The position numbers and the translations under genes are program-made. Below, piece by piece: positions 42,043-49,292 of a stretch of 64,000 bases of DNA. Source of the stretch: Roseivivax sediminis (GTDB lineage: Bacteria > Pseudomonadota > Alphaproteobacteria > Rhodobacterales > Rhodobacteraceae); the NCBI RefSeq assembly GCF_900112685.1, contig NZ_FOMS01000006.1, positions 124,001 to 188,000 of the forward strand, given 5' to 3'. The stretch's first letter is position 1. Each line of letters begins with the position of its first letter. The notes beneath the pieces were generated by a model. That model ran no database searches. It was not told the DNA's origin and saw only the letters and a list, made by a program, of their open reading frames with translations.

Positions 42043-43480
42043 GCTCGTTCAAATTGTAACGCTTGATCTTGTTAGCGAGGCCGACACGCGAGAGGCCGAG
42101 TTCGACGGCCGTACGGCTCTGGTTCCAGTGATTGCGCAGCAGCGCGTGTCCGAGGATTTGCTTCTCCAGGCTTTCGACTTGATCCTTAAGTGTCTTCCCG
42201 TCGGGCAGGAAGCCACGCAATCCGTCGGACGATTTTCGTGCAGCCGCTGCGAGGAATTCGGGCGACATGTCGCGCGCGGTAACGTATTCGCCGTCCTTAG
42301 CGAGCGCCACCATTCGCCGGATCTCGTTCTCCAGTTCGCGAACATTCCCGGGAAAGTCGCCGGCCGCCAATTTCTCGATAGCATTTGCGGTGATGCCCAA
42401 CACCTTGCGACCCATGGAATCGGCATGTTTAGCAGCAAAGAACTCTGCCAGCGGAGCGATATCATCGGGCCTGTCCCGCAGCGGTGGAATTTCGAACTCG
42501 AAACCCTTGAGCCGGAAATAGAGATCCTGGCGAAACTCCCGGCGCTCTACCAGCTGTTTCAAAGATTGGTTGGATGCCGCAATGATCCGCACATTGCAGT
42601 GGATCACCTTGTCCGAGCCCAGCGGCTTGACCTCTCCCTCCTGGAGAAAGCGTAACAGACTTACTTGGAAAGATGGCGAAACTTCCGAAATCTCGTCTAG
42701 GAACACTGTCCCGCCGTCAGCCGCGCGAAAAAGCCCTAGCCGGTCTGAAATAGCGCCGGTGAATGCACCACGCTGATGGCCGAATAGTTCAGATTGCAGT
42801 AATTCGTCGGGCAAGCCACCACAGTTCTGAACAAGCAGCGGGCTGCTGCGACGAAGTGAATTGTAGTGGATGGCCCTCGCCAGCAGTTCTTTACCTGTTC
42901 CAGTCTCCCCCTGGATCAAGATCGGAAGTTCGGTGGTAGCGGCCTGACGGGCAAGATTGCACATCTCGGCCATCTTCTCGCTCGCATAGACAAGTTTCTC
43001 GAACCGATGACTTTCGGGACGAAAGGCCGGGCCCTTGTGCTCAGTGAATATGTACGAGTCGCCCTGTATCTTAAACTCGCGCGATAGGATACGATGCCGC
43101 CGCGCGAGTTCGCGAGCCTCGAGTGCGCGCTCGATGGCCAATCCCAGTTGCGTTGGATCGAGCGGCGTCAGGAGAAACTGGTAGATGGCGGCTTGCGTCA
43201 GCAATTGGTCCGACACCCGCGCGGTCGAGCGTGTGACGTAGACGCGCATGATATCGGGGTGCGAGACCCGCAGGCGTGTCAGGAAATCGATCCCGACCAT
43301 TTCGTCCAGTCGATCCTCCGCGACTACGAGATCCACATTGAGGCTACCCATCGCTGTCAGCGCCTCTCCGATGGATCCTGTCAACACCACTCGATATGTG
43401 TAGCGCTCTGACAGAACTTCGACGGCTTCTGTCCAATCACTGCCGGAGGCCGACAGTATGACGACTGTGCTTGACCGCAT
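42035..43480 (-). CDS. NtrC-family sigma54-dependent regulator (HoxA/HupR-like)
   Basis: 481 residues: receiver domain (1-125), AAA+ domain (about 165-400) with Walker A LIQGETGTGKELLARAI, the sigma54-contact motif GAFTGA, Walker B GGTVFLDEISEVS, and C-terminal Fis HTH (SRTAVELGLSRVGLANKIKR). The receiver is degenerate: the phospho-acceptor position reads Glu (VVAEDRL) and the acidic pocket is lost. It is upstream of the sigma54 promoter of hhySL, the expected target. HoxA/HupR regulators in other bacteria control hydrogenase genes in the same way. Confidence 0.9.
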   Translation of the reverse strand: MRSSTVVILSASGSDWTEAVEVLSERYTYRVVLTGSIGEALTAMGSLNVDLVVAEDRLDEMVGIDFLTRLRVSHPDIMRVYVTRSTARVSDQLLTQAAIYQFLLTPLDPTQLGLAIERALEARELARRHRILSREFKIQGDSYIFTEHKGPAFRPESHRFEKLVYASEKMAEMCNLARQAATTELPILIQGETGTGKELLARAIHYNSLRRSSPLLVQNCGGLPDELLQSELFGHQRGAFTGAISDRLGLFRAADGGTVFLDEISEVSPSFQVSLLRFLQEGEVKPLGSDKVIHCNVRIIAASNQSLKQLVERREFRQDLYFRLKGFEFEIPPLRDRPDDIAPLAEFFAAKHADSMGRKVLGITANAIEKLAAGDFPGNVRELENEIRRMVALAKDGEYVTARDMSPEFLAAAARKSSDGLRGFLPDGKTLKDQVESLEKQILGHALLRNHWNQSRTAVELGLSRVGLANKIKRYNLNELG

Positions 43481-43982
43481 GAGTATGCAACTTAGTTTCC
43501 ACCTTGCCTGCCTTGTTATCAGCCTGTTGCGTGGATATCAATTGCGATTGGAGGGATCGAAGGCGTCCGATCGGTCACCCGCCGGACTGAGCTGCGTCCC
43601 GACATCGCCGGATCAGCTCAGCAGCGCCTGGACGCAACTCGACACCGCCAGACCTGATTTTATTGTTGTAGATATCATAGTGTGGCAAGTGATTTCGGTC
43701 CAGGGCACCATGTTCTCCGTTGAATCTTGGCAACCCGACAGAATCATAATCCAATGAAATCACTCACCGCAGTTTGGAGCGGACGCTAAGGATCTGTTGC
43801 GCCGTCATCCAGCCAAGCTTTCCATGACGACGAAACGGACTGACGGCAGGTTGGGACGAGGACTTTCTCATCAGCATCATCTCTACCCGGCCCAAGCACC
43901 CCCTTCCTGGGGGCGACTATTTCTCGGAACGAGGGGGCGACATGCCTCGGAATTTGCATTTTGCACCCAGCTTCATCCAAGG
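43481..43982. other. Intergenic between sbtB and the regulator gene
   Basis: About 500 bases lacking a credible gene. A hairpin CCCCC/GGGGG (43899-43913) lies 70-85 bases after the sbtB stop and may end the carboxysome-sbt transcript, though no T-run follows. The regulator's promoter must lie in the rest. Confidence 0.4.
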
Positions 43983-44318
43983 TTAATCGGTGACAGCTTC
44001 GCCGGACTTGGGCTTGGCCTCTTTTCGCGGCAAGATGCTGATGTCCTGATAGAATGCTTTTACCCGATAACCCCGCGACATGAACTGGTCCATGTCGACA
44101 AGCACTTCCCGGAGCCGCTCCTCGGACATGATAACATACAAGATGACGCTAGAATCACTGACAAGCATACCTGATCGCAGGCCCGACGTCCCCGCACCGG
44201 ATGCAGCGACAACTGTGTAGCCGCCGATTCCGCGTTTCTTGAGCTGTTCGACAACCATGCGCTGAAGTTCGCCCGGTGCAATGATCGTCAGGAGTTTCTT
44301 GTTTTCGATTTCTCTCAT
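43983..44318 (-). CDS. sbtB: SbtB-like PII signalling protein
   Basis: 111 residues of PII fold: KKLLTIIAPGELQRMVVEQL, the T-loop equivalent ASGAGTSGLRSGMLVSDSSV, then VIMSEERLREVLVDMDQFMS. SbtB binds adenine nucleotides and cAMP in cyanobacteria and gates SbtA. It follows sbtA by 54 bases in the same orientation, the usual pairing. The C-terminal tail (PRKEAKPKSGEAVTD) lacks the CxxC redox switch seen in some SbtBs. Confidence 0.85.
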   Translation of the reverse strand: MREIENKKLLTIIAPGELQRMVVEQLKKRGIGGYTVVAASGAGTSGLRSGMLVSDSSVILYVIMSEERLREVLVDMDQFMSRGYRVKAFYQDISILPRKEAKPKSGEAVTD

Positions 44319-44372
44319 GCTGCGTCGGTCCTGTTGTTCGAAGTTTGAAACGATAATCGTTCAAGCGCGCAC

Positions 44373-45383
44373 CTATGGCCAGACGTACTCTGCAGCCGCG
44401 AAATAGAGGGGGATCCCGATCAGAATATTGAAGGGAAACGTAAGCCCCAATGCCATCGTGAAATAGACGCCTGGCCGGGCCTCCGGGATCGCGTATCGCA
44501 CGACCGCCGGTACCACGATATACGACGCCGATGACGCCAGAATCGCAAGCAGCACCGCGTCGCCGACCTGCAACCCTATCATGTAGGCTAGGACCAGCGC
44601 AATCGCGGCATTGACGGGTGGCGACAGGAAGGAGAAGGCAAAGAGCGCCTTGTCGAGCTTCGCTCTGCCTTCGCTGATCTGCCGGCCGACAAGCAAGCCC
44701 ATCTCGAGCAGGAAGAAGGCAAGCATCCCCTTGAAGATGCCTGAGGTGAAAGGCAGCAGTTCTTCCTTACCCTCCGTTCCGGCAAGATAACCGATGACAA
44801 GGCTGCCGATCAGCACGAGTTGGGCGCCGTCCGTTAGAGCTTCTCGCAGGACCTCGCGCGTCGAAAGTGGTTCAAATGCCTCGTCATACTCAGGAGCAGA
44901 TGCCGCCTTGGCAACGGCCTGGCGGGAACGAACCATGGTCGCAAGAAACACTGCCATGATGATCGCCGGAGTTTCCATCAGCACCATGGCAACAGTCATG
45001 TAGCCGCCGAAATCGACATCCCTGGCCGTGAGAAATTGTTGTGCCGTGATGAAAGTGACCGCGCTAACCGATCCGTAGGTGGCCGCAATTGCCGCGCTGT
45101 CGAACGGGTCGATACGCCGGGACAGCAAGTAGAAAGCATAAGCAGGAACGAAGGTCGCCATACCCATCGCAGCGCCAATGGCGAGGATGCCTTCGGCAGG
45201 CAGTCCACCGGTGGACAGCGCCGCGCCTCCCTTCAAGCCAAGAGCAATCAATAGATAAAGTGTCAGGAAACGGGCAAGCGCTGAAGGGATTTCCAGATTG
45301 GAGCGCAGTAACCCAATACCCGCGCCCAAAACGAAAAAGAGGACAGCGGGGTCCAGCAGGTTACTCGCCGCGGAGCCAATCAT
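44373..45383 (-). CDS. sbtA: SbtA bicarbonate transporter
   Basis: 336 residues with about ten hydrophobic helices. Family features include LDPAVLFFVLGAGIGLLRSN, LYLLIALGLKGGAALSTGG, ATYGSVSAVTFITAQQFL and MLAFFLLEMGLLVGRQI. SbtA brings in HCO3- with Na+. The gene begins 40 bases after the Nudix gene end and carries GAAGGAG before its ATG, so it is probably read with the carboxysome operon, giving a complete CO2-concentrating mechanism. Confidence 0.9.
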   Translation of the reverse strand: MIGSAASNLLDPAVLFFVLGAGIGLLRSNLEIPSALARFLTLYLLIALGLKGGAALSTGGLPAEGILAIGAAMGMATFVPAYAFYLLSRRIDPFDSAAIAATYGSVSAVTFITAQQFLTARDVDFGGYMTVAMVLMETPAIIMAVFLATMVRSRQAVAKAASAPEYDEAFEPLSTREVLREALTDGAQLVLIGSLVIGYLAGTEGKEELLPFTSGIFKGMLAFFLLEMGLLVGRQISEGRAKLDKALFAFSFLSPPVNAAIALVLAYMIGLQVGDAVLLAILASSASYIVVPAVVRYAIPEARPGVYFTMALGLTFPFNILIGIPLYFAAAEYVWP

Positions 45384-45423
45384 TGTGAATCTCCTTCGTT
45401 CTCACACCTTTCTCCGCCGGCTG

Positions 45424-46335
45424 TCAGTCATCGCAGATACACACGCCATAGGCCCCAGCGCGAAACGCGTTCTCGATATTGTCGGATGACGTGATCGCGT
45501 AGACGAGCGTCGCGATACCGGTTGTGGGCAGCGCAATTCGCCGGTCAAGGCGCGTCAGAACCACGTCGGTCTGGGATGGCGAACAATCGTTCGGGTCAAT
45601 CACCGCATGAATCAGTCCGGACCCTCGCAAGGATGCGTCTCCGGCCAGTTCCGTCGTAAGCTCGGCCCCGGTCCGCACCGCCACCCCTGGCGCAGCGTCG
45701 AGCCACAAAGCGGTTCCCTGCCGGGCAAGTTCCGCGCCGAGACGGCGCGCCAGGACGATCTGTTGCGCGGCAGGCAGCGTCCGGCATGCGAACAGCACCG
45801 CACCGGCAGACACTTCGCGCGCGCGCCGGGCACAGCTCAGCGCCCATGCGGCAGGGCCGTCGACCGGGGCCTCGGTGCAAAGCACGACGCGGGGCAAACT
45901 GAGCAGGCGCAGCGCCTTGCGGTTCGAGTCGAGGATCGGCGCCACCTGAGGGGCGCCGGGATATACCCATTCCAGTCTCTGGCACTCCTGACTGACGGGC
46001 GTTCCGGACCATGTCTGCGCCTCGAAGAGCTTCAGATCGATGCTTCGGGAGGCGAAGCGATGACGATACCGCGAGACGGGGCGCAATCCGTCGGCTGACA
46101 GTCCGGTCTCTTCGGACAGTTCCCGCCCGGCGGCCTCTTCCGCGGTTTCGCCGGGTTCGATCTTGCCGCCGGGGATCTCCCAATAGCCACCGGACATCTG
46201 ATCCGGTCGTCGCCGGGACAGCAGGACGCGGCCTTGTTTGTCACGCACGATACACGCCGCGACCCCGATTACCTGCGCATCATTTCTGTCGGCGGTATCG
46301 GGCCTTTGTGCGCGGTGAAACGCGAGGCCGTGCAT
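45424..46335 (-). CDS. Nudix hydrolase with ThiE-like C-terminal domain
   Basis: 303 residues. The Nudix box reads [20 protein letters not shown] followed by ETG, within a MutT-like domain (residues 20-145, including [20 protein letters not shown] and YWEIPGGK). The second half (about 165-303) looks like a degenerate thiamine-phosphate-synthase TIM barrel, as in some MutT homologues. It is coupled (ATGA) to the small ORF upstream and lies in the carboxysome operon. It might destroy damaged sugar phosphates or nucleotides; the substrate is unknown. Confidence 0.85.
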   Translation of the reverse strand: MHGLAFHRAQRPDTADRNDAQVIGVAACIVRDKQGRVLLSRRRPDQMSGGYWEIPGGKIEPGETAEEAAGRELSEETGLSADGLRPVSRYRHRFASRSIDLKLFEAQTWSGTPVSQECQRLEWVYPGAPQVAPILDSNRKALRLLSLPRVVLCTEAPVDGPAAWALSCARRAREVSAGAVLFACRTLPAAQQIVLARRLGAELARQGTALWLDAAPGVAVRTGAELTTELAGDASLRGSGLIHAVIDPNDCSPSQTDVVLTRLDRRIALPTTGIATLVYAITSSDNIENAFRAGAYGVCICDD

Positions 46336-46511
46336 CAGTCTGGCCAGACGGCGAATTGGGAATGAGTCGCGTCGCTCGCGACCTTGTCGCTCGAGGAGTC
46401 CGCTTCTTTTTCGGAAGCAGTCTCTGCGGTTTTGCCGTTGTCGGATTTCGCAGCCCCGCGTCTCGTCGTCGGGCCTGGAGTTTTGCCCGTTGGTTGAGAT
46501 GGAGTGTTCAT
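46335..46511 (-). CDS. Small disordered protein, candidate McdB-like
   Basis: 58 residues in two translationally coupled overlaps (ATGA with acRAF upstream, TGATG with the Nudix gene downstream). Composition is polar and disordered, basic at the start ([20 protein letters not shown]), acidic in the middle ([11 protein letters not shown]), and ends SQFAVWPD with Trp third from the end. Alpha-McdB proteins, which with the McdA ATPase space carboxysomes, are short, disordered, encoded after acRAF, and have an invariant C-terminal Trp. No mcdA is present here. Assignment is inference from position and composition. Confidence 0.55.
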   Translation of the reverse strand: MNTPSQPTGKTPGPTTRRGAAKSDNGKTAETASEKEADSSSDKVASDATHSQFAVWPD

Positions 46512-46795
46512 GTCATCTGACCTTCAAACATGTCGTTCACTCTTTCCGCGAATGAGTTGCGTAACGAAGTGTCGCCCGTTTCGGGATCGGCCGGGATCGT
46601 CACGTTCACGTATCTGGTCGCGAAGCCGAGATCCGGAAAGAGCCCGGTCTCCTCCGAAATCGTGGCCAATCGGTCGAGAAACACGCTTGTCGCGGCGTAG
46701 TTCTCGAATTCGAACCGCCTGGTCACAGCGCCGGTCTTGCCGACCGCCGTCCAGTGTTCCGGTACCTTGCTAGGTTCTATGCGCATGCCATTCAT
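46508..46795 (-). CDS. acRAF RuBisCO assembly factor (PCD-like)
   Basis: 95 residues: [30 protein letters not shown] (quoted in part), [20 protein letters not shown] and [13 protein letters not shown]. This is the pterin-4a-carbinolamine-dehydratase-like family of alpha-carboxysome operons. The dehydratase His motif is lost, as expected, and the protein helps assemble form IA RuBisCO. It follows csoS1 after an 84-base gap with a strong hairpin. Confidence 0.88.
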   Translation of the reverse strand: MNGMRIEPSKVPEHWTAVGKTGAVTRRFEFENYAATSVFLDRLATISEETGLFPDLGFATRYVNVTIPADPETGDTSLRNSFAERVNDMFEGQMT

Positions 46796-46811
46796 GCTGA
46801 TCAGCCCCTTG

Positions 46812-46844
46812 CCCCGCTGCCGCGCGCCCGGCGCGACAGCGGGG
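46812..46844 (-). promoter_or_regulatory. Hairpin between csoS1 and acRAF
   Basis: CCCCGCTGCCGCGC (46812-46825) and GCGCGACAGCGGGG (46831-46844) pair at 13 of 14 positions around a 5-base loop. There is no T-run, so it is more likely an mRNA-stabilising or partial attenuation element that raises shell protein over downstream products. Confidence 0.6.
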
Positions 46845-46879
46845 ATTGAAGCGAAGCCAGAAGTTGCCTTCAGGTCCGC

Positions 46880-47179
46880 TCAGACCGTGGCTTCTGTCGG
46901 CAGGACGTTTTCGACTTCAGAATGCGGACGCGCGATGATGTGCGCCGCCGCAAGGCCGTCGCCGACACGCTCGCAGGCATCCGCGCCTGCGCGCACCGCC
47001 GCGTTTACCGCGCCGGTTTCGCCACGGACCATCACGGTCACGTAACCTCCGCCGACGAACTGGCGTGCGATCAGCCGGACTTCGGATGCCTTGGTCATAG
47101 CGTCCGCTGCCTCGATCGCGGGCACCAGGCCGCGCGTTTCGATCATTCCGAGGGCGATGCCCAACTTTTCACTCGCCAT
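46880..47179 (-). CDS. csoS1: CsoS1 carboxysome shell hexamer (BMC-H)
   Basis: 99 residues: LGIALGMIETRGLVPAIEAA, KASEVRLIARQFVGGGYVTV, VRGETGAVNAAVRAGADACE, HIIARPHSEVENVLP. This is the canonical hexameric facet protein. Only one csoS1 is seen, where many loci have two or three; it may make all facets. Preceded by AGGAG. Confidence 0.95.
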   Translation of the reverse strand: MASEKLGIALGMIETRGLVPAIEAADAMTKASEVRLIARQFVGGGYVTVMVRGETGAVNAAVRAGADACERVGDGLAAAHIIARPHSEVENVLPTEATV

Positions 47180-47248
47180 TGCTTTCTCCTCTTTGGCTAA
47201 GCTTCTTCGATACTCCCGCGGTACCCGACTGCCGGGCGGCGCGAAACA

Positions 47249-47527
47249 CTATGTCGCGACCGGGTCCCGGCCGTGCCATTTGTCTTCATTCCAGTCGTCG
47301 ATGATCCCGCCGATGGTTAGATCGGTGGTCACCTTCGGGTCGCCCGCCGCGATGCGCGCGGCCGAGTAGGCGATGGTGAGGACGTAATCGCCGACGCGGC
47401 AGCCGATCGGGTCGACCGCGACCTCGACATTGCCGCTGGCGTCCTCCAGCACGCGCAGCTTTCTCTCCTGCAGGCCGAGGACGCGCTTGGTGGTGACGAG
47501 ATCCTGGATGACACGCATGATGTTCAT
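47249..47527 (-). CDS. csoS4B: CsoS4B carboxysome vertex pentamer (BMC-P)
   Basis: 92 residues from the ATG that overlaps the csoS4A stop. RVIQDLVTTKRVLGLQERKL, VEVAVDPIGCRVGDYVLTIA and LTIGGIIDDWN are EutN/CcmL-type pentamer motifs. One of the two vertex proteins that close the icosahedral shell. Confidence 0.94.
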   Translation of the reverse strand: MNIMRVIQDLVTTKRVLGLQERKLRVLEDASGNVEVAVDPIGCRVGDYVLTIAYSAARIAAGDPKVTTDLTIGGIIDDWNEDKWHGRDPVAT

Positions 47528-47796
47528 GTCGCACCTCCGGGCCCGGCCTCTTCGGTGTTCCAGTAGTCGATGATCCCGACGATGGTCAGATCGGACGGGT
47601 AGTCCTTGTGCCCGGCCGCATCCTTGGCCGCCGAACTGCCCACCGCGATCACCCAGTCGCCCACCTTGCAACCGACCGGGTCGACGGCGACCGAGCGGCT
47701 CCCGCCTCTTTCGCGCACGACCAGAAGCCGGCGGCTCTCGAGCTTGTCAATCCGCGCGGTGGCGACGAGCGTTCCCTCGACCTGGAAGATCTTCAT
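47524..47796 (-). CDS. csoS4A: CsoS4A carboxysome vertex pentamer (BMC-P)
   Basis: 90 residues: MKIFQVEGTLVATARIDKLE, RRLLVVRERGGSRSVAVDPV, GCKVGDWVIAVGSSAAKDAA, LTIVGIIDYWN. Paralogue of CsoS4B. Start ATG overlaps the csoSCA stop, showing close coupling through the operon. Confidence 0.94.
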   Translation of the reverse strand: MKIFQVEGTLVATARIDKLESRRLLVVRERGGSRSVAVDPVGCKVGDWVIAVGSSAAKDAAGHKDYPSDLTIVGIIDYWNTEEAGPGGAT

Positions 47797-49292
47797 ACCG
47801 ATACCCCTCCGCTGGTAGCGTCCAGGAATTCGATCCGGCCGCCTGATTTCGAGCGCAGCGCGGGCTCCGCCACGACGGGGGCCTCCGCGAGACGCGATCG
47901 CACCGCGTAGGCCATGCGCCGTGCGGCCACCTCGCACGCCTCCCGATCGCCCGGGATCTCCGGGTCGTAGACCTTGAGTGCCAACACCGGCACGGTTCCC
48001 TCCGAGGTGCCTGACAGGATGCGTACGCCCACGGCCAGGTCCGATGCGCCCTCCTCTACCGACTGCATCTGGGCCTGAAAGGCCAAATTGCGCAACTGCA
48101 CGTCGTCGACCGGATCGCCGATCACGATCAGTTTTTCGTCATGTCCCTTGACAGGGTACGGGCCATTATGGCGCCGCAGCACCGCCTCGACCTGCGCAAT
48201 GTTGTTTTTCAGCAGGTAGCCGCAGAACCAGCGCATCCCTTCGGTGGCTTCGTCCTCGGCATCCACGCCGGCGCAGTCGGCGACGACGCGGCGCACCGCC
48301 TCCTTCGCGGCCTCGCGGCCCATCTCTCGCGTCTGTCCGTGCAATTCGGCGGCATCGACGAACCGGTAGGCCTGCATCTCGCCCGCGGCACCGGGCACGT
48401 GGACCCGGATCGCGTCGGTATCGGTATCCAGCCCGACAAGCAAGAGGGCGACCGCATCGCCCGCGCCGTGCCGCGCCTCGACCGCTGCCCGGAACTGGCG
48501 CAGCCGGTCGTGCAGCGCGTCGCGCGCGGCATCCGTGTCACTGCCATGGGCGGCGCAGCCCTCGTGGAAAGGATCCAAGCTCGAAAAGTGATAGACTCCG
48601 ATCTTGAGGTAGCGCGTCGGCGCGTCGGCCGCGTTCGGGTGCCCCGTGCGCCAGCGGCCAAGCTCCACCGTCTCCCAGTCGCGCAGCGACCGCGCCACGC
48701 TGAACGTTGAGCCGGCATAGGACCGACGGGTGGTGACGATCGACAGCGGGATACGCAGCACCGCACCCAGAAGACCGGCCAGGCGTCCGTCGGCGCAGGG
48801 CGTGATGTCAACCGCGTGAAAGCCCCAGCGCTGGATCAACATCTCGACCGGCTCACCATCCTCGCAGGCATAGCGTTGACGCTCCGACCCCGTTTCCACG
48901 AGCTGGGCGAAGAGCCGGGTCACGCACCGGGCGTGAACGGCGGACATGTCCAGCGGGTGCCGCCAGTCGGCCTCGAACCACGCGGGATCGGCCGCGATGT
49001 CAAGCCCTGCCAGCTTTGCCACGACGCGCTCAGGGAAGCCGGGATCGAATTGCTGCGGCGCGACTGCCTCCAGCGTCTCGGCGAGACGGGCGAAGCCGGT
49101 TTCGATCTCGGTTTCGCGCAGGTCCAGATCGGCGGCGATGCCGGGTTCTGCAAAGGGATGGGACGTGGCCAAGGCGACGAGGGCAGGCGCCGTCCGCTGC
49201 GAGGGGACGCGATCCGCGCTGACGGCGTTCGTCATCCAGGCAGTGCGCCAGGCCTTGTTTGGCCCCGAGGATGTGCGGATCGCGGCCATCAT
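47793..49292 (-). CDS. csoSCA: CsoSCA carboxysomal carbonic anhydrase
   Basis: 499 residues. Zinc ligands of this beta-type carbonic anhydrase are visible: Cys in VDITPCADGRLAGLLG, His in IGVYHFSSLDPF and Cys in HEGCAAHGSDTD. The C-terminal pseudo-catalytic domain (about residues 350-490) includes RHNGPYPVKGHDEKLIVIGD. It converts imported HCO3- to CO2 inside the shell. Starts at ATGATG overlapping the csoS2 stop. Confidence 0.94.
   Translation of the reverse strand: MMAAIRTSSGPNKAWRTAWMTNAVSADRVPSQRTAPALVALATSHPFAEPGIAADLDLRETEIETGFARLAETLEAVAPQQFDPGFPERVVAKLAGLDIAADPAWFEADWRHPLDMSAVHARCVTRLFAQLVETGSERQRYACEDGEPVEMLIQRWGFHAVDITPCADGRLAGLLGAVLRIPLSIVTTRRSYAGSTFSVARSLRDWETVELGRWRTGHPNAADAPTRYLKIGVYHFSSLDPFHEGCAAHGSDTDAARDALHDRLRQFRAAVEARHGAGDAVALLLVGLDTDTDAIRVHVPGAAGEMQAYRFVDAAELHGQTREMGREAAKEAVRRVVADCAGVDAEDEATEGMRWFCGYLLKNNIAQVEAVLRRHNGPYPVKGHDEKLIVIGDPVDDVQLRNLAFQAQMQSVEEGASDLAVGVRILSGTSEGTVPVLALKVYDPEIPGDREACEVAARRMAYAVRSRLAEAPVVAEPALRSKSGGRIEFLDATSGGVSV

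Noticed and set aside
43458..44174. Short frames between sbtB and the regulator
   Set aside because: They either run antisense into known genes or have no family signals. The region is better read as promoter and terminator space.
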